DNA from: Bacteroidales bacterium
Lineage (GTDB): Bacteria > Bacteroidota > Bacteroidia > Bacteroidales > UBA932
DNA: 64,000 nt
Direction: 5' to 3'
NCBI GenBank assembly: GCA_016291185.1
Contig: JAEFAI010000002.1
Span: forward strand, 57,910 to 121,909
The translations under genes were made by a program, and so were the position numbers. Shown in pieces: positions 51,559 through 61,995 of this stretch; the first letter of the stretch is position 1, and every line of letters begins with the position of its first letter. Under the pieces are notes generated by a model. The model made no database searches. It worked only from the letters and a program-made list of their open reading frames with translations, and was not told the DNA's origin.

Positions 51559-51590
51559 TTTGGAAGGAAAGTGGCAGTTATTTAGCTTTG
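51559..51590 (+). promoter_or_regulatory. Promoter of SusCD locus 2 (TTTG-N20-TAGCTTTG)
   Basis: The -33 TTTG (51559-51562) and -7 box TAGCTTTG (51583-51590) are separated by 20 bases, the best full match to the Bacteroidota housekeeping promoter in the window. The ATG is 65 bases further on. Confidence 0.75.
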
Positions 51591-51655
51591 TCCTGCTTGG
51601 ATTTAATAAGAAAACTAATACCAAACCAACTTTTTTTAACTAAAAACCAACGAAA

Positions 51656-54600
51656 ATGCTAAAGAAACTGCTGAAAGTTGCTGGTATCTTAATGGTATTC
51701 AGCACTTTATGTGGAGGCCTCTCCGCCTCTGCACAGACGCAAGCCATCAGCGGCAAAGTGATCGATACCGGCGGCCAGCCGGTCATCGGCGCAGCCGTCA
51801 TGGTCCCCGGCACCACCAACGGTGCCACCACCGACCTGGATGGTAACTTCACCCTCCGTGTCGCAGCGGGCACCTCGCTGGAGGTCTCCTGCATCGGCTA
51901 CACCACGCAGCGCGTCACTGCCGCCAACGGCATGACCATCACGCTCCAGGATGACACCGAGATGCTCGAAGAGACTGTCGTCATCGGCTACGGTGTCCAG
52001 AGGAAGAGCGACCTGACCGGTTCCGTCGCCTCCGTGCGCGAGACCGAGCTCCAGAACCGTTCGACCTCCGACGCGGCCGCCGCCCTCCAGGGCAAGGCCG
52101 CCGGCGTGCAGATCTTCAACGACTCCGGTGCTCCGGGTGAAGGAGCTTCCATCCGCGTCCGCGGTATCTCCTCCAACTCCGGCTCCGGCCTCGGTCCGCT
52201 CCTCATCGTGGACGGTCTGAAGGTCGACAAGATCGACTACCTCGATCCTTCCATGATCGAATCCATGGAGGTCCTCAAGGATGCTGCCTCCGCCGCCATC
52301 TACGGTGCGCAGGCCGGTAACGGTGTCGTGCTCATCACCACGAAGAACGGCGCCAAGAACAAGGACAAGGACGGCAACATCTTCTACAACTACAAGCTTT
52401 CCCTCAGCAGCCTCGGCCACCATGCACAGGTTATGAACGCAGCCCAGTACATCGACTGGCAGCAGCAGCTCGGCAACCTGGGCTCCATCGATGACCTCAT
52501 CGCCACCGGCGTGTGGGACGGCAAGACCGACACCAACTGGGCCGATGTCCTGTACGGGACGGGCGTGACCCACAGCCACACCCTCGGCGCCCAGGGCGGC
52601 AACGACCGCGGATCCTACTTCCTGTCTCTCAACTACGTGGATGAGGACGGTATGGCACGCGGCAACACCGATACCTTCAAGCGCTTCACCGCGCAGGTCA
52701 ACGCCGACTACAAGATCAAGAAGTGGTTCACCGTCGGCACCAACACCTCCATCGAATTCCGCAAGCAGCAGAAGATCGGTGAGCACTCCGAGTATGCCGG
52801 CAGCAGCGCCGGTCTGCTGGGTACCCTCGTCATCGACCCGCTCACCCCGGTCTATTACACCTACGACGAGCTTACCAAGGACATGAAGAAATACGTGGAC
52901 AACGGCCAGCGCAAGGTTTACGGCCCCGCCGACAACCCGGATCTCTACTATGCCGTGTCCAAGATCCTCGAAGGTGACGGTATCAACCCGCTCATCTACC
53001 GCGACCGCAACCAGAAGAAAGAAGAAGGCTGGCAGATCCGCGGTACCGTGTTCGCCAACCTCACCCCGTTCAAGGGCTTCGTGTTCACTTCCCGCCTGGG
53101 CTACCGCATCAAGCAGTCCTACGACAGCAACTTCGAGGAGCCTTACCATGCCAATGCAAAGTCCTATTCGAAGAAATATAAGATCAGCGCCAATTCCTCG
53201 CAGAGTTATTACTACCAGTGGGAAAACTTCGCCAACTACAACGTGACGCTCGGTGGCAAGCACAATATCGGCGCCATGGCCGGTATGTCCTACACGTACT
53301 CCGACAACCGTGGCGTGGGAGCCAGTCTGGAAGGTGACGATCCGCTGAAGGGCTACGCCGAGAACTTCCGCTACCTGAACCAGGACAACGGTACCGGCAC
53401 CAAGGGCATCAGCGGCGGCACCCCGAGCCAGAGCACCCAGATTTCCTACTTCGGCCGTCTGATCTACAGCTATGACAACCGCTACAGCATCCAGGGAAAC
53501 TTCCGTGCGGACGCCTTCGACTCCTCCAAGCTTTCCCTGAAGAACCGCTGGGGCTACTTCCCCTCCGTGTCCGCCGGCTGGACCATCAGCAACGAGCGCT
53601 TCATCAAGGACAATGTCGGTAAGGACATCCTGAGCCTCCTGAAGATCCGCGGATCCTGGGGTGTCAACGGTAACATCTCCGTGCTCTCCGGCTATCCCTG
53701 GTCCTCTGCCATTTCTTACAACAGCTCCAGCTATCAGTTCACCGATGCCGATACGCCTTCCATGGGTTCCAAACCTTCCGGCCTGGCCAATCCTGACCTG
53801 ACCTGGGAGACCTCCGTCCAGACCGACCTCGGTCTCGACCTGCGCATGTTCAACAACCGCCTGACCCTCGGCGTCGACTGGTACAACAAGGACACCAAGG
53901 ACCTGCTGGTCCGCGTCTCCCCGGTGGCCGAGGTGGGTATCTCCAGCCACACCGTGAACGCCGGTTCCGTGAACAACACCGGTTGGGAGTTCGAACTCGG
54001 CTGGCAGGACAGCATCGGCGACTTCCACTACAGTATCAACGGCAACCTCTCCACCCTGAAGAACCGCGTGACCTATCTGGAGCCTTCCGTGGGCCATCAG
54101 AAAGGTTCCGACTTCGGTAACATGAAGTTCTCCACCTGGTTCGAAACCGGCTACCCGGTCTGGTTCTTCCGTGGATACAAGTATGCCGGCGTCAACGCCG
54201 AGAACGGCAAGCCCGACTACTACGCCGCCGACGGCAGCCTCACCCAGGCTCCGGTCGATGCCGACATGGGCTACATGGGCAGCGCCCTCCCGCCTGTCAG
54301 CTTCGGTCTCACCCTCCACATGGACTGGAAGGGCCTCGACTTCACCGTGTTCGGCACCGGTGCCGCCGGCCATCAGCTGATGCCTTGCGTTTACCGTGTG
54401 GACCACAGCCAGATCAACTCCCTGGTTTACTTCTACGAGGAGTGCGGCAAGTCCCTCCCGAAGATCGAGAACATCCTGACCAAGGAATTCTGGAGCTCCT
54501 CCGCCGTCGTCTTCCGTGGCGACTACTTCAAGATCAAGCAGATCCAGCTCGGCTACACCCTGCCCCAGAAGTGGACGAAGAAGATCTTTATCGAAAACCT

Positions 54601-54760
54601 TCGCCTCTATGCTTCCATGGACGACTGGTTCGTGATCACCAAGTACCCGGGCTTCGACCCGGAGACCGCTTCCACCGGTTCTTCCAACGGTATGGGTCTG
54701 GACAAGGGTTCCTACCCGAATGCCAAGAAGCTCCTCTTCGGTGTCAACATCACCTTCTAA
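51656..54760 (+). CDS. SusC-like TonB-dependent outer membrane transporter, locus 2
   Basis: The 1034-residue protein has a signal peptide (ending ASAQ), a regulatory domain (VIGAAVMVPGTTNGATTDLD), the TonB-box segment ETVVIGYG, a plug (SMEVLKDAASAAIYGAQAGN) and a barrel. Its first 130 residues closely match the other three SusC proteins here while the barrel differs, so a different ligand is likely. The partner SusD gene is 12 bases downstream. Confidence 0.95.
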   Translation: MLKKLLKVAGILMVFSTLCGGLSASAQTQAISGKVIDTGGQPVIGAAVMVPGTTNGATTDLDGNFTLRVAAGTSLEVSCIGYTTQRVTAANGMTITLQDDTEMLEETVVIGYGVQRKSDLTGSVASVRETELQNRSTSDAAAALQGKAAGVQIFNDSGAPGEGASIRVRGISSNSGSGLGPLLIVDGLKVDKIDYLDPSMIESMEVLKDAASAAIYGAQAGNGVVLITTKNGAKNKDKDGNIFYNYKLSLSSLGHHAQVMNAAQYIDWQQQLGNLGSIDDLIATGVWDGKTDTNWADVLYGTGVTHSHTLGAQGGNDRGSYFLSLNYVDEDGMARGNTDTFKRFTAQVNADYKIKKWFTVGTNTSIEFRKQQKIGEHSEYAGSSAGLLGTLVIDPLTPVYYTYDELTKDMKKYVDNGQRKVYGPADNPDLYYAVSKILEGDGINPLIYRDRNQKKEEGWQIRGTVFANLTPFKGFVFTSRLGYRIKQSYDSNFEEPYHANAKSYSKKYKISANSSQSYYYQWENFANYNVTLGGKHNIGAMAGMSYTYSDNRGVGASLEGDDPLKGYAENFRYLNQDNGTGTKGISGGTPSQSTQISYFGRLIYSYDNRYSIQGNFRADAFDSSKLSLKNRWGYFPSVSAGWTISNERFIKDNVGKDILSLLKIRGSWGVNGNISVLSGYPWSSAISYNSSSYQFTDADTPSMGSKPSGLANPDLTWETSVQTDLGLDLRMFNNRLTLGVDWYNKDTKDLLVRVSPVAEVGISSHTVNAGSVNNTGWEFELGWQDSIGDFHYSINGNLSTLKNRVTYLEPSVGHQKGSDFGNMKFSTWFETGYPVWFFRGYKYAGVNAENGKPDYYAADGSLTQAPVDADMGYMGSALPPVSFGLTLHMDWKGLDFTVFGTGAAGHQLMPCVYRVDHSQINSLVYFYEECGKSLPKIENILTKEFWSSSAVVFRGDYFKIKQIQLGYTLPQKWTKKIFIENLRLYASMDDWFVITKYPGFDPETASTGSSNGMGLDKGSYPNAKKLLFGVNITF

Positions 54761-54772
54761 TCTGACCGCATC

Positions 54773-56584
54773 ATGAAAAAGTATATCATTTTTGGCTTAT
54801 CTGTTGCGCTGGCGGTGTTCTCTACCACCTCGTGCAACCAGGACCTTCTGAATATCCCCCAGAAAGGTGTTATCGACGATGACAAATTCTATATCACGGA
54901 TGAACATGCCCAGTCGGCCCTCGTCGCCGTCTATGACGAATTCATCTCGCTGATCAATGCCCAGGGCAGCAACAACCCGGCCTGGAACGTCGTTGTCAAC
55001 GCTCCCGGCGACGAACTCTACTGGGGCGGCGGTAAGAAGAACGGTTCCAGCTCCGGCGGCCAGGAGATCAACGAATTCCGCAACACCTTCGACAGCACCA
55101 TCCCGCACATCCGCGTGGTTTACAAAGGCCTCTATTCCCTGATCTACAAGGCCAACCTCGTCCTGGACAACTTCTACGGCGAGAGCGGCGAGAAGTGCGA
55201 CTCCCAGATCAAGAAGCAGTGCGTGGCCGAGGCCCGTGCGATCCGCGCCTGGGCACACTTCAACGCAGCCATCATCTGGGGCACCCCGCCGCTCGTGGAG
55301 CATGTGCTGGCCAGCGACGCGCATCCGACCAACTGCGACCATCAGGTCCTGATGGATTGGGTGATCTCCGAGTTCAAGGCCGCCCTCCCCGACCTGCAGC
55401 CCCGTCAGGGCCCGGGCGATAAGAGCGGCGCCTTCCGCATGACCTCCGGTGCCTGCGAGGCCTTCCTCGGAAAGGCTCAGGTTTTCAACAAGGACTGGGC
55501 TGGCGCCAAGACTTCCCTCAAGAACGTCATCGACTCCGGCAATTACGCCCTCGCGCCTACCTCCGACCTGCTGAACATGTTCCATAAGGCCGGCGACGGC
55601 AACTGCGAGAAGGTGCTTGAGATGAACTACGTCTACAAGGATGGCCTCAGCGGCGTGAAGTATCACTTCCAGCGCAACCAGGCCCTCTTCTTCCGCAACA
55701 TCAAGGAGTATCCTTCCGTGTTCATCCAGGCCGGCGACGGCTGGGGCAACAACGTCAGCCCGACCCAGAAGTTCATGGACGCCATCATGAAGCATGAGCC
55801 CAACTCTGCCCGCCGCAAGGCTTGGTTCACATCCTACGAGGAGTGGCTCACCGACCTTCCGTACCCGCTGAAAGCCAGCACAGTGGATGTTCCGGATGCC
55901 ACTGGCAAGAAGAGCAAGGTTTCCTACAAGGCCGACGCCGACATGACCAAGGAGGAAAAACTGATGGACTACCGCCGTGGCCTGAACTGCGAGAAGTATG
56001 ACGAGACTTACGCCAACTACGGCTACTATTTCACGAAACTGGCCCCCTGGGATTCTGACCTGATTCCGAACAACGCCACCGTCACCGAGGAGAACCGCAT
56101 CATCATGCGCTACGCCGAGGTGCTCCTCCTCTACGCCGAGGCCTGCGCCATGAGCAACGACAGCGACGGCAGCGGCCTCAAGGCCCTGAACGCCGTGGCT
56201 CAGCGCGCCGGCGCCCCGACCTACGACAAGCTGACGATGGATAATGTCAAGCAAGAGAAGTGGTTCGAACTGGCATGGGAAGGCACCCGCTTCTGGGATC
56301 TCGTCCGCTGGGGCGATGCCGCCACCGTACTCGCCTGGAAGAGCCACGACAAGACGCCGTACCTGGGCGACGAGTTCTATGTCAAGGGTTCCATGGGCAA
56401 AAAGACCACCGGCCAGCCGCACAAGGCCCGCATCTCCTTCAAGGACGATGGTTGGGCAAAATCCGGCGGCGGCTACCAGGCTGGCAAGCATGAGCTTTAC
56501 CCGTTCCCGTTCGACGTCATCCAGATCAACCCCTGGAACGAAGAGACGAAAGAAGGTTTGAAGCAGAACCCGGGTTGGGAATAG
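54773..56584 (+). CDS. SusD-like surface lipoprotein, locus 2
   Basis: The 603-residue lipoprotein has lipobox STTSC, a start typical of SusD (DLLNIPQKGVID) and the conserved C-terminal block WFELAWEGTRFWDLVRWGDA. It pairs with the preceding SusC. A terminator follows. Confidence 0.94.
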   Translation: MKKYIIFGLSVALAVFSTTSCNQDLLNIPQKGVIDDDKFYITDEHAQSALVAVYDEFISLINAQGSNNPAWNVVVNAPGDELYWGGGKKNGSSSGGQEINEFRNTFDSTIPHIRVVYKGLYSLIYKANLVLDNFYGESGEKCDSQIKKQCVAEARAIRAWAHFNAAIIWGTPPLVEHVLASDAHPTNCDHQVLMDWVISEFKAALPDLQPRQGPGDKSGAFRMTSGACEAFLGKAQVFNKDWAGAKTSLKNVIDSGNYALAPTSDLLNMFHKAGDGNCEKVLEMNYVYKDGLSGVKYHFQRNQALFFRNIKEYPSVFIQAGDGWGNNVSPTQKFMDAIMKHEPNSARRKAWFTSYEEWLTDLPYPLKASTVDVPDATGKKSKVSYKADADMTKEEKLMDYRRGLNCEKYDETYANYGYYFTKLAPWDSDLIPNNATVTEENRIIMRYAEVLLLYAEACAMSNDSDGSGLKALNAVAQRAGAPTYDKLTMDNVKQEKWFELAWEGTRFWDLVRWGDAATVLAWKSHDKTPYLGDEFYVKGSMGKKTTGQPHKARISFKDDGWAKSGGGYQAGKHELYPFPFDVIQINPWNEETKEGLKQNPGWE

Positions 56585-56610
56585 GGTTTCTTTAGAATAT
56601 ACGTTCTTTT

Positions 56611-56646
56611 GAGAGGGCCGCTCCGGAAGGGGCGGCCTCTCTTTTT
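56611..56646 (+). terminator. Intrinsic terminator of SusCD locus 2
   Basis: A GC-rich hairpin (GAGAGGGCCGCTCC with GGGGCGGCCTCTC, one bulge and one wobble pair) is followed by a T5 run. Confidence 0.85.
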
Positions 56647-56735
56647 AAAATGAATTGAACGAATTTTGATACTTTTTACAATTTAATCAAAATCATCCGA
56701 ACTAAAACCACATAATTTTTATTAACAGGCGACTA

Positions 56736-56767
56736 CTTGGATAATAAAACCCGCCATCCTACATTTG
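56736..56767 (+). promoter_or_regulatory. Promoter of SusCD locus 3 (CTTG-N20-TACATTTG)
   Basis: A near-consensus -33 CTTG (56736-56739) lies 20 bases before the -7 box TACATTTG (56760-56767). Confidence 0.6.
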
Positions 56768-56819
56768 CTATAGGCAAAAACACGACCTATAACCAATCTT
56801 TTTTTAATAACCAATGCAA

Positions 56820-59800
56820 ATGTTCAAACACCTACTGAAAGTGACGGGTATACTTGCTATACTCCTCACGCTGGCGGGGTCCTATCTGGCCTCCGCCCAG
56901 CCTCGGGCCCTCAACGGCCAGGTGCTCGATGCCAGCGGACAGCCGGTCATCGGCGCAGCCGTGATGGTGCCCGGCACCTCCACCGGTGCCACGACCGATT
57001 TGGATGGTAATTTCAGCATCCGCGTCGAACCCGGCACGACTCTCGAAGTCTCTTGCATCGGCTACACCACGCGCCGCGTCACCGCCGCCAACGACATGAC
57101 GATCACGCTGGATGACGATGCCGAGATGCTTGAAGAAACGGTCGTCGTCGGTTATGGCACGCAGAAGAAGGCGTCCCTAACCAGCGCCATCTCCAACATC
57201 CGCAGCGAAGAGCTCACCGCCACCAAGCAGAGCGATGTCCTCGCTTCCCTGCAGGGTAAGGTTCCGGGCCTGCAGATCCGCCAGCGCACGGGCGATGCCG
57301 GTGACTTCAACACCGACCTCAAGCTCCGCGGCTTCGACGAACCGCTGGTCATCGTGGACGGTATCGTCAGAACCGCTCCCCGCCGCAGCCAGGAGACCAA
57401 CACCTCCTACACCAACAGTAGCTCCGCCATCCTGGCCCAGCTCAACCCGGAAGACATCGAAAGCATCTCCGTGCTGAAGGACGCTTCCGCAGCCATCTAC
57501 GGTATGGGCGCCCAGAACGGTGTCATCCTCGTGACCACCAAGCAGGGCACCATCGGCGCCCCGACGGTCAAGTACTCCAACCGCTTCTCCTTCGGCGTCC
57601 CGACCGCCCTGCCGGACGAAGTGGACATCCTCACCTGGTTCAAGGAAGCCAACGAGATGTACGCCAACGTGGGCAAGACCGCCCCGTACCCCCAGGACCT
57701 CATCGACCATTACCTCAACGGCGACCCGGGCTACACGGATAATAAATGGTATTCCCAGTTCTACCGGAAAAGCTCTTTCCAGCAGAACCACCAGCTGTCC
57801 GTGAATGGCGGTAACAACCAGACCCAGTACTACCTGAGCGCTTCCTTCAACACCGATAACGGTATCCTGAACGGCCCACAGCTCGGCTACAAGAGCTTCT
57901 CCTTCCAGGGCAACGTCACCACCAATATTACGAAGAACCTCAAACTGGTCTTCCAGTCCTCCCTGAGCTGGAACAACAAGGTGGGCGTGCCGCAGAACGC
58001 AAACCAGAACTTCTACACCCGCGGTCTGTATTCCGAGCGCTGGATTCCCTGGCAGGTTCCGAGCAACCCGACCCACTGGACCTACAACTCCGGCAACGAG
58101 AGCCGTAACGCCATCGGCGCCCTGAACGGAGCCAACGGTTACGACAAGACCGCCGTCTCTTCCTTCGTGAACAACCTCACGCTCACCTATTCGGCTCCTT
58201 TCCTGAAGGGTCTTAAGATCCAGGGCCAGGTGGCCTACGACTACCAGCAGCGCGAGACCCGCCAGCTCACCCTCGCCTTCCCGCTCTATGACTGGCTGAC
58301 GGACGAATACGTGTCCAAGAACAAGGACGAGAACGAGATGACGGAACGCTGGAACAACCGCCGTCAGCTCTACGGCAAGATCCAGGCGAACTGGTCCGGC
58401 AACTTCGGCAAACATACGGTCGGTGCGATGCTGGCGGCAGAAGCCTCCATCAACTGGAATGTGGATCTGCGGGGCGACCGCAAGTTCCTTGATTTCTACA
58501 CGCACGACATCCTGGACCAGGCTGTCCCGTCCACCGCGGAGAACAACGGTTCCCGCTCTAGCAGCGCCAAGGCCGGCTACATCGGCCGTGTCAACTACGA
58601 ATACGACGGCCGCTACATCGTCGAGCTCATGGCCCGCTATGACGGCTCATCTTTCTACGCACCCGGCTTCCGCTGGGCCTTCTTCCCGTCCTACTCCCTC
58701 GCCTGGAGACTCTCTGAGGAGAAATGGTTCAAGAACGCCATTCCCTGGATCACCAACTTGAAGTTCCGCTGGTCCGACGGTGTCTCCGGCCGGAACCAGG
58801 GCTCGGCCTACCAGTACCTGCTGGGCTACACGAAGACCAACACCAACTACATGTTCGATGACAACAACCCGATCATGGGCTACAGCAACACCAAGGTAGC
58901 GCAGACCCTCCTTTCCTGGACCAAGGCCTACATGCGCGACTTCGGTTTCGACTGGGAAATCAAGAAGGGCCTCATCGGCGGTTCCATCGACTGGTTCTGG
59001 AGAACGGAAACGGGCAAGTCCGCTGACGTAGAGGCCTCGCTGCCGGATATGTACGGCATCACCCTCCCGAAGATGAACCTGGACGCCACGCAGAACGTGG
59101 GTATCGACCTCGAACTCTCCCATCGCATGCGCTTCAAGGATTTCAACTACCGCATCACCGCCACCGCCACCTTCGCCCGCGAGCGCGACACGTACCAGCA
59201 GGCGGAACGGACGAAGATCTGGAAGTCCTCCCAGGCCTACTACGACGGCCACACGGAGGGCCGTTGGGACAACGCCCTGGACGGCAAGTACTATGAGTGG
59301 AGAGGCGGCCAGTTCGCCAACTGGCGCGAAATCAACGACTACCCCGTCCTGTACAACACCTCCAGCAGCAAGAAGATGAATATGGCCGAGATGGTCCCGG
59401 GTATGTACAAGATCGACGATTACAACGGAGACGGCGTCATCACGAAGCAGGACCGCCACTACTCCTGGAAGGAAGGCAACCCGCCTCTCCAGTTCGGACT
59501 GATGATCTTCATGGAATACAAGGGCTTCGACCTTAGCGCCACCTTCAACGGTGCAGCCCTCAGCCACAAGAACATGCAGCTGTCCGGCGGTATGGGTTAT
59601 GGTTGGAGCAAGACCCTCTTCGTCAACCATATGGACCACTATCGCCTGGCGGAAGGCTACACCGACCCGCGCGACCCGAATTCCGAGTGGGTGGCCGGAT
59701 ACTGGCCGGCGCTCGCGCCTGCCACCGGTGCGGAAGACGCTTCTTCGAACGCCACCTACCGCTTTGTGCAGCCTTACTCCTGGGTGGACAACTCTTTCTT

Positions 59801-60023
59801 CCGCCTCAAGAGCCTTGAGATCGGATATACCATCCCGAAGAAAGTCCTTAGCCGGATTCATCTCAAGAATGTCCGCGTCTATGCCAGCGGCACCAACCTC
59901 CTCACCTTCTGTAACCCGATCGTGAAGGTTTGGGACCCCGAAACCTACCAGGCATCCCGCCGTGGCGCCTCCGGTGCGCCGCTGTTGAGGACGTATGTTA
60001 TCGGAACCAGCATCAGCTTCTAA
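56820..60023 (+). CDS. SusC-like TonB-dependent outer membrane transporter, locus 3
   Basis: The 1067-residue protein (two residues longer if the ATG at 56814 is used; 56820 gives MFKHLLKV, matching its paralogues) has a signal peptide, a regulatory domain (PVIGAAVMVPGTSTGATTDL), the TonB segment ETVVVGYG, a plug and a barrel. It contains an EF-hand-like loop (DDYNGDGVITKQD). The barrel is not closely similar to those of loci 1 and 2. It is followed by SusD and DUF3823 genes, so this locus is a three-protein surface system. Confidence 0.95.
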   Translation: MFKHLLKVTGILAILLTLAGSYLASAQPRALNGQVLDASGQPVIGAAVMVPGTSTGATTDLDGNFSIRVEPGTTLEVSCIGYTTRRVTAANDMTITLDDDAEMLEETVVVGYGTQKKASLTSAISNIRSEELTATKQSDVLASLQGKVPGLQIRQRTGDAGDFNTDLKLRGFDEPLVIVDGIVRTAPRRSQETNTSYTNSSSAILAQLNPEDIESISVLKDASAAIYGMGAQNGVILVTTKQGTIGAPTVKYSNRFSFGVPTALPDEVDILTWFKEANEMYANVGKTAPYPQDLIDHYLNGDPGYTDNKWYSQFYRKSSFQQNHQLSVNGGNNQTQYYLSASFNTDNGILNGPQLGYKSFSFQGNVTTNITKNLKLVFQSSLSWNNKVGVPQNANQNFYTRGLYSERWIPWQVPSNPTHWTYNSGNESRNAIGALNGANGYDKTAVSSFVNNLTLTYSAPFLKGLKIQGQVAYDYQQRETRQLTLAFPLYDWLTDEYVSKNKDENEMTERWNNRRQLYGKIQANWSGNFGKHTVGAMLAAEASINWNVDLRGDRKFLDFYTHDILDQAVPSTAENNGSRSSSAKAGYIGRVNYEYDGRYIVELMARYDGSSFYAPGFRWAFFPSYSLAWRLSEEKWFKNAIPWITNLKFRWSDGVSGRNQGSAYQYLLGYTKTNTNYMFDDNNPIMGYSNTKVAQTLLSWTKAYMRDFGFDWEIKKGLIGGSIDWFWRTETGKSADVEASLPDMYGITLPKMNLDATQNVGIDLELSHRMRFKDFNYRITATATFARERDTYQQAERTKIWKSSQAYYDGHTEGRWDNALDGKYYEWRGGQFANWREINDYPVLYNTSSSKKMNMAEMVPGMYKIDDYNGDGVITKQDRHYSWKEGNPPLQFGLMIFMEYKGFDLSATFNGAALSHKNMQLSGGMGYGWSKTLFVNHMDHYRLAEGYTDPRDPNSEWVAGYWPALAPATGAEDASSNATYRFVQPYSWVDNSFFRLKSLEIGYTIPKKVLSRIHLKNVRVYASGTNLLTFCNPIVKVWDPETYQASRRGASGAPLLRTYVIGTSISF

Positions 60024-60035
60024 ACGATTTGCGAT

Positions 60036-61979
60036 ATGAAAAAGATATTTAAATATACATTTGCCATCGTCCTCGCAATCGGTCTCTGCTCCTGCGACAA
60101 GTTATTCGACAGCCTGGAGGGCGACCTGACGATCATGTCCGAGGAAGATATGTCTTCGACCCAGGCAGGTCTGGAGCGGCTCCTCTCGGATGTGTACGCC
60201 ACCATTCCGATGGACGCGTTCAACACCAAGGACCAGCACACGACGCTGGCCACCTACTCGAAGGCCAACGACTACGACATCGCCGTGACCGGTTTCTGGA
60301 ACTACACGAAGATGCGTTCGATCAATCAATTTATCCAGAAGATTGACGTTGCCCTGGAGAAGAAATCCATCAACAAAGAGACCCGCGACCAGATGCTGGG
60401 CGAGGCGATTTTCGCGCGCGCCTACTGCTATTTCGCCATGGTGCGCAAATACGGCGGCGTGCCTATCGTGACCGAACCGCTGGACGACAAGTACGACGGT
60501 GGCGCGAACGAAGGCCTTTACGTCCCGCGCAGCACTGAGAAGGAGACCTGGGATTTCGTGATCTCCGAGCTGGACAAGGCCGCAGATCTGCTCCCGGATG
60601 AGCCCAAGGGCGGAACATACCGCGCCACGAAGTGGGCAGCCCTCGGCCTGCAGTCCCGCGTAGCCCTGTATGCAGCCACCCTGAGCAAGTACTGGGAGAA
60701 GGAAGCCATTCCGAACAGCTACCAGTCTGTGGCGCAGAAACTCACCTACATGGAAGCATCCTACGCCGACGCCTACTTTGCCAAGTGCATCGAGGCCAGC
60801 GAGAAGATCATCAACTCCGGCAAGTTCTCCCTGTACGGCGGCGCCACCACTTCGGTCAGCAAGGCCAAGGAGAATCTGACCAACCTGTTCCTGGAGCGTC
60901 AGGACTGCGAGTTCATCTTCGGCAAATCCTTCAAGGACAGCACGGCCGACGCGGACAACGGTTTCGACCGCAGCAATTCCCCGAACCAGAAGCACGGCAC
61001 CGGCTCCAACGCGGGCTGGGGCAACTACTCCGTCACTTCGGACCTGGTGGACCTGTTCGACAACTACGACGCGAAGGGCGGCCGCACCGACGGTACGATC
61101 AAGACCCGCAATGACGGCAAGGAGGATGTTTACTTCGCACAGATCGCCACTGCCGCATCGTCCTTCGACAAGAAGGCGGACTTCATCCAGTACGATCATC
61201 CGCAGGATCCGTTCCTGAACAAGGACGCCCGCTTCCAGGCCTGGGTGCTCTATCCAGGTTCCGAGTTCCGCGGCGTCACCATCGTGGCGCAAGCCGGCTA
61301 CTGGTATTTTGACGATAAGAATAAGGAGAAGCTCGAGTTCTATCAGGAGAACTCCGCCAAGGTGGGCGGCGTGACCTATTACGAGCTCGGCGCCTCCGAC
61401 CAGAACGGCATGTCCGCCTACATCGATATCGGCAACGTGGGCACGAGCAACCACTCCTACTTCTGGACCACCGGATTCGGCATCCGCAAGTTCCTGGATG
61501 TCAACGCAGTCCTCGACAAGTCCACCAACCCCTGGTGCGACATCCGCTACGCTGAGATCCTGCTGAACTACGCCGAGGCCTATGCCGAAAGCGGAAAGGG
61601 CACTGCCGCCAAGGCGAAGCAGTACCTGAACGACATCCGCCACCGCGCCGCGTTCACCGATGACATCGAGCCCACGCTGGCAAATGTTCTTCACGAGCGT
61701 CAGATCGAGTTCGCGTTCGAAGGCCACGAGACCTATACCCTCTGGCGTCGCCGCGCATTCCTCAGCACCCGCTCGGGCGGCCCTCACCGCAAGCACACGG
61801 CCATCAACGTGCTCGACCTTCGCGACGGTAAGCCCAAATACATTTACGCGCGTGTCAATGCCTACTGGAGCGACGTGCAGAATTCCACCACCGGCCTCAA
61901 CACCGACCTGCTGGATTACTACGGCGCCATCCCGAACTACGCCGAGAACCGCCTGGTCGTCAACCCTTCCCAGGAATAA
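60036..61979 (+). CDS. SusD-like surface lipoprotein, locus 3
   Basis: The 647-residue lipoprotein has lipobox GLCSC, a helical SusD fold with MLGEAIFARAYCYFAMVRKYGG, and a C-terminal RQIEFAFEGHETYTLWRRRA block. It pairs with SusC of locus 3. Confidence 0.94.
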   Translation: MKKIFKYTFAIVLAIGLCSCDKLFDSLEGDLTIMSEEDMSSTQAGLERLLSDVYATIPMDAFNTKDQHTTLATYSKANDYDIAVTGFWNYTKMRSINQFIQKIDVALEKKSINKETRDQMLGEAIFARAYCYFAMVRKYGGVPIVTEPLDDKYDGGANEGLYVPRSTEKETWDFVISELDKAADLLPDEPKGGTYRATKWAALGLQSRVALYAATLSKYWEKEAIPNSYQSVAQKLTYMEASYADAYFAKCIEASEKIINSGKFSLYGGATTSVSKAKENLTNLFLERQDCEFIFGKSFKDSTADADNGFDRSNSPNQKHGTGSNAGWGNYSVTSDLVDLFDNYDAKGGRTDGTIKTRNDGKEDVYFAQIATAASSFDKKADFIQYDHPQDPFLNKDARFQAWVLYPGSEFRGVTIVAQAGYWYFDDKNKEKLEFYQENSAKVGGVTYYELGASDQNGMSAYIDIGNVGTSNHSYFWTTGFGIRKFLDVNAVLDKSTNPWCDIRYAEILLNYAEAYAESGKGTAAKAKQYLNDIRHRAAFTDDIEPTLANVLHERQIEFAFEGHETYTLWRRRAFLSTRSGGPHRKHTAINVLDLRDGKPKYIYARVNAYWSDVQNSTTGLNTDLLDYYGAIPNYAENRLVVNPSQE

Positions 61980-61995
61980 TTAAAGAATCAGCATT

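Noticed and set aside
51402..51655. Invertible promoter switch between SusCD loci
   Set aside because: No inverted repeats flank the promoter and no recombinase gene is present; only a terminator and a standard promoter are seen.
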